Shown here one piece after another: positions 63,322 to 64,000 of a stretch of DNA of 64,000 nt (the first letter of the stretch is position 1; the number at the start of each line of letters is the position of its first letter). The stretch covers positions 364,001 through 428,000 of the forward strand of contig NZ_JAJEJQ010000003.1 in assembly GCF_021390575.1 (NCBI RefSeq). Direction: 5' to 3'. Source of the stretch: Paraburkholderia adhaesiva. GTDB taxonomy: Bacteria; Pseudomonadota; Gammaproteobacteria; Burkholderiales; Burkholderiaceae. The position numbers and the translations under genes are program-made. The notes under the pieces are model-generated. The model searched no databases. It saw only the letters and a list, made by a program, of their open reading frames with translations, and was not told where the DNA came from.

Positions 63322-63603
63322 ATGACACGTCCAGATTCGTCGCCGTTGTTCCGTTTTCTCAGGCTGCCGGTCGCGCTGAGCGCGGGCATGGTGTTCGCCG
63401 CTTTGTCCGCGTGCGGCAGCAGCACGCCGCCGCTGTTTCTCTCCGACGGCCGCCCGACGATCCAGGTGCAATGTCCGGCAGCGGGCGACCGTGACTCCTG
63501 CGCACAGCAGGCGCGTGCGCGTTGCGGCGGCGCCTATGACACGGTTGGCTCGTCCATCGAGGGAGACAACTTCAACCTCGTCTTTGCCTGCCGCGCCAAA
63601 TAA
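63322..63603 (+). CDS. Small lipoprotein
   Basis: The product has 93 residues. The signal peptide ends in Leu-Ser-Ala-Cys (Cys31). The mature chain of about 63 residues has four further Cys, including Cys-Ala-Gln-Gln-Ala-Arg-Ala-Arg-Cys and Phe-Ala-Cys-Arg-Ala-Lys at the end. This looks like a small disulfide-bonded envelope lipoprotein. I recognise no family. Its operon partner may be the BON gene, 98 bases upstream. Confidence 0.75.
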   Translation: MTRPDSSPLFRFLRLPVALSAGMVFAALSACGSSTPPLFLSDGRPTIQVQCPAAGDRDSCAQQARARCGGAYDTVGSSIEGDNFNLVFACRAK

Positions 63604-64000
63604 GTCGCTGCACTTCGCCGGCCGGCCAGCGTCCGTCTGACGTGCCGGTCGAATACGAACAGATGAATCGACGCCGTATCTATCGACCTAAGTCGTTCGG
63701 CGTAAAAACCTTCCAGAACCCGAAGAAATCGATTGTTTCGTAAATGGCACGCAACACGCCGCCATATTTTGATTCGCTCAATTCTGCTGTGTTCTTGTGG
63801 CTGAAATCCGACGCTTTCTGCCGTCCAGAAAATGCAGCGAGCATACCGCTCCACAATTCAGTAATATTCGAGCGTTATAACCGCGGTTTATCCCGTTGAA
63901 GTCTGAAGTGAATGCACCATCCGTTTTTTCTGGGTTGGTCGGGGCTTCCGTGCGGCAACCAACGGATAGCCGCGCGTACGAAATTTATTGTTCAGAGGTA
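63604..64000. other. Window end without recognisable gene
   Basis: The stretch is more AT-rich than its surroundings. A minus-strand frame (63534-63854) overlaps the small lipoprotein gene and does not look coding. No RNA gene or repeat is seen. Confidence 0.4.

Noticed and set aside
63534-63854. 106-residue minus-strand frame at the window end
   Set aside because: Overlaps the small lipoprotein gene and lacks coding character.
1-64000. CRISPR array or intact insertion sequence
   Set aside because: No regularly spaced repeats with spacers were seen, and the only transposase trace is the IS30 tail.

Overview
The window is high-GC DNA from a betaproteobacterium, most likely a member of Burkholderiaceae of the Paraburkholderia/Caballeronia/Burkholderia type. 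The evidence is the gene families (EmrAB-OprM-type pumps, many AraC, LysR and MarR regulators, a sigma-28-controlled chemoreceptor), the codon use, and a complete hca-mhp aromatic catabolic cluster. The genus is inferred and was not searched.

Region 1 (1-8915) is the right end of a Mu-tail-type myovirus prophage. It carries baseplate hub, spike and wedge proteins, tail fibres, a LamG-fold protein, a GH19 endolysin, two small membrane proteins that are holin candidates, and an AlpA-type regulator at the edge. The prophage interrupts an Aer-like chemoreceptor gene (8916-10040, minus strand) exactly in the codons for the conserved signalling tip.

Region 2 (10.9-28.3 kb) is ordinary host DNA. 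It holds a LysE exporter with a convergent AraC regulator, and a four-gene noncanonical chemosensory operon: a membrane CheA-like kinase with Hpt and ATPase domains, a membrane-tethered receptor hairpin, a CheX-type phosphatase and CheY. It continues with a LysR gene, marR-emrA-emrB-outer-membrane factor, an AraC/AhpD-like pair, thiolase-marR, an orphan membrane TAXI receptor and a glutathione S-transferase. Two paralogous MarR genes lie beside similar TGTGCATATGCACA-like palindromes.

Region 3 (28.4-36.4 kb) is a lower-quality, decaying accessory stretch. It contains a broken CapK/PaaK-like ligase, an IS30 transposase tail, two lipoproteins, an SDR/TetR pair with a clean operator, a broken tyrosine recombinase, a secreted glycine-rich repeat protein, hypothetical genes and an AraC regulator.

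Region 4 (36.7-45.4 kb) holds Lrp/LrgAB, a secreted Asp-box sialidase-like protein, a SYLF lipoprotein, a YeeE/YedE sulfur transporter broken by one amber codon, a methyl-accepting chemotaxis protein and tRNA-Val(GAC) with clear promoter and terminator.

Region 5 (45.4-58.4 kb) is a contiguous pathway for 3-phenylpropionate/cinnamate. Genes hcaEFCBD (minus strand, divergent from a LysR gene) convert the substrate to the 2,3-dihydroxy compound. Genes mhpABDFEC (plus strand, divergent from an IclR gene) cleave it and send it to pyruvate, acetyl-CoA and succinate/fumarate. No dedicated transporter gene is present here.

Region 6 (58.5-64 kb) has a small FmdB zinc ribbon, a phospholipase C/acid phosphatase-type enzyme with a small partner gene, a GntP-family permease, a BON-domain protein and a small lipoprotein.
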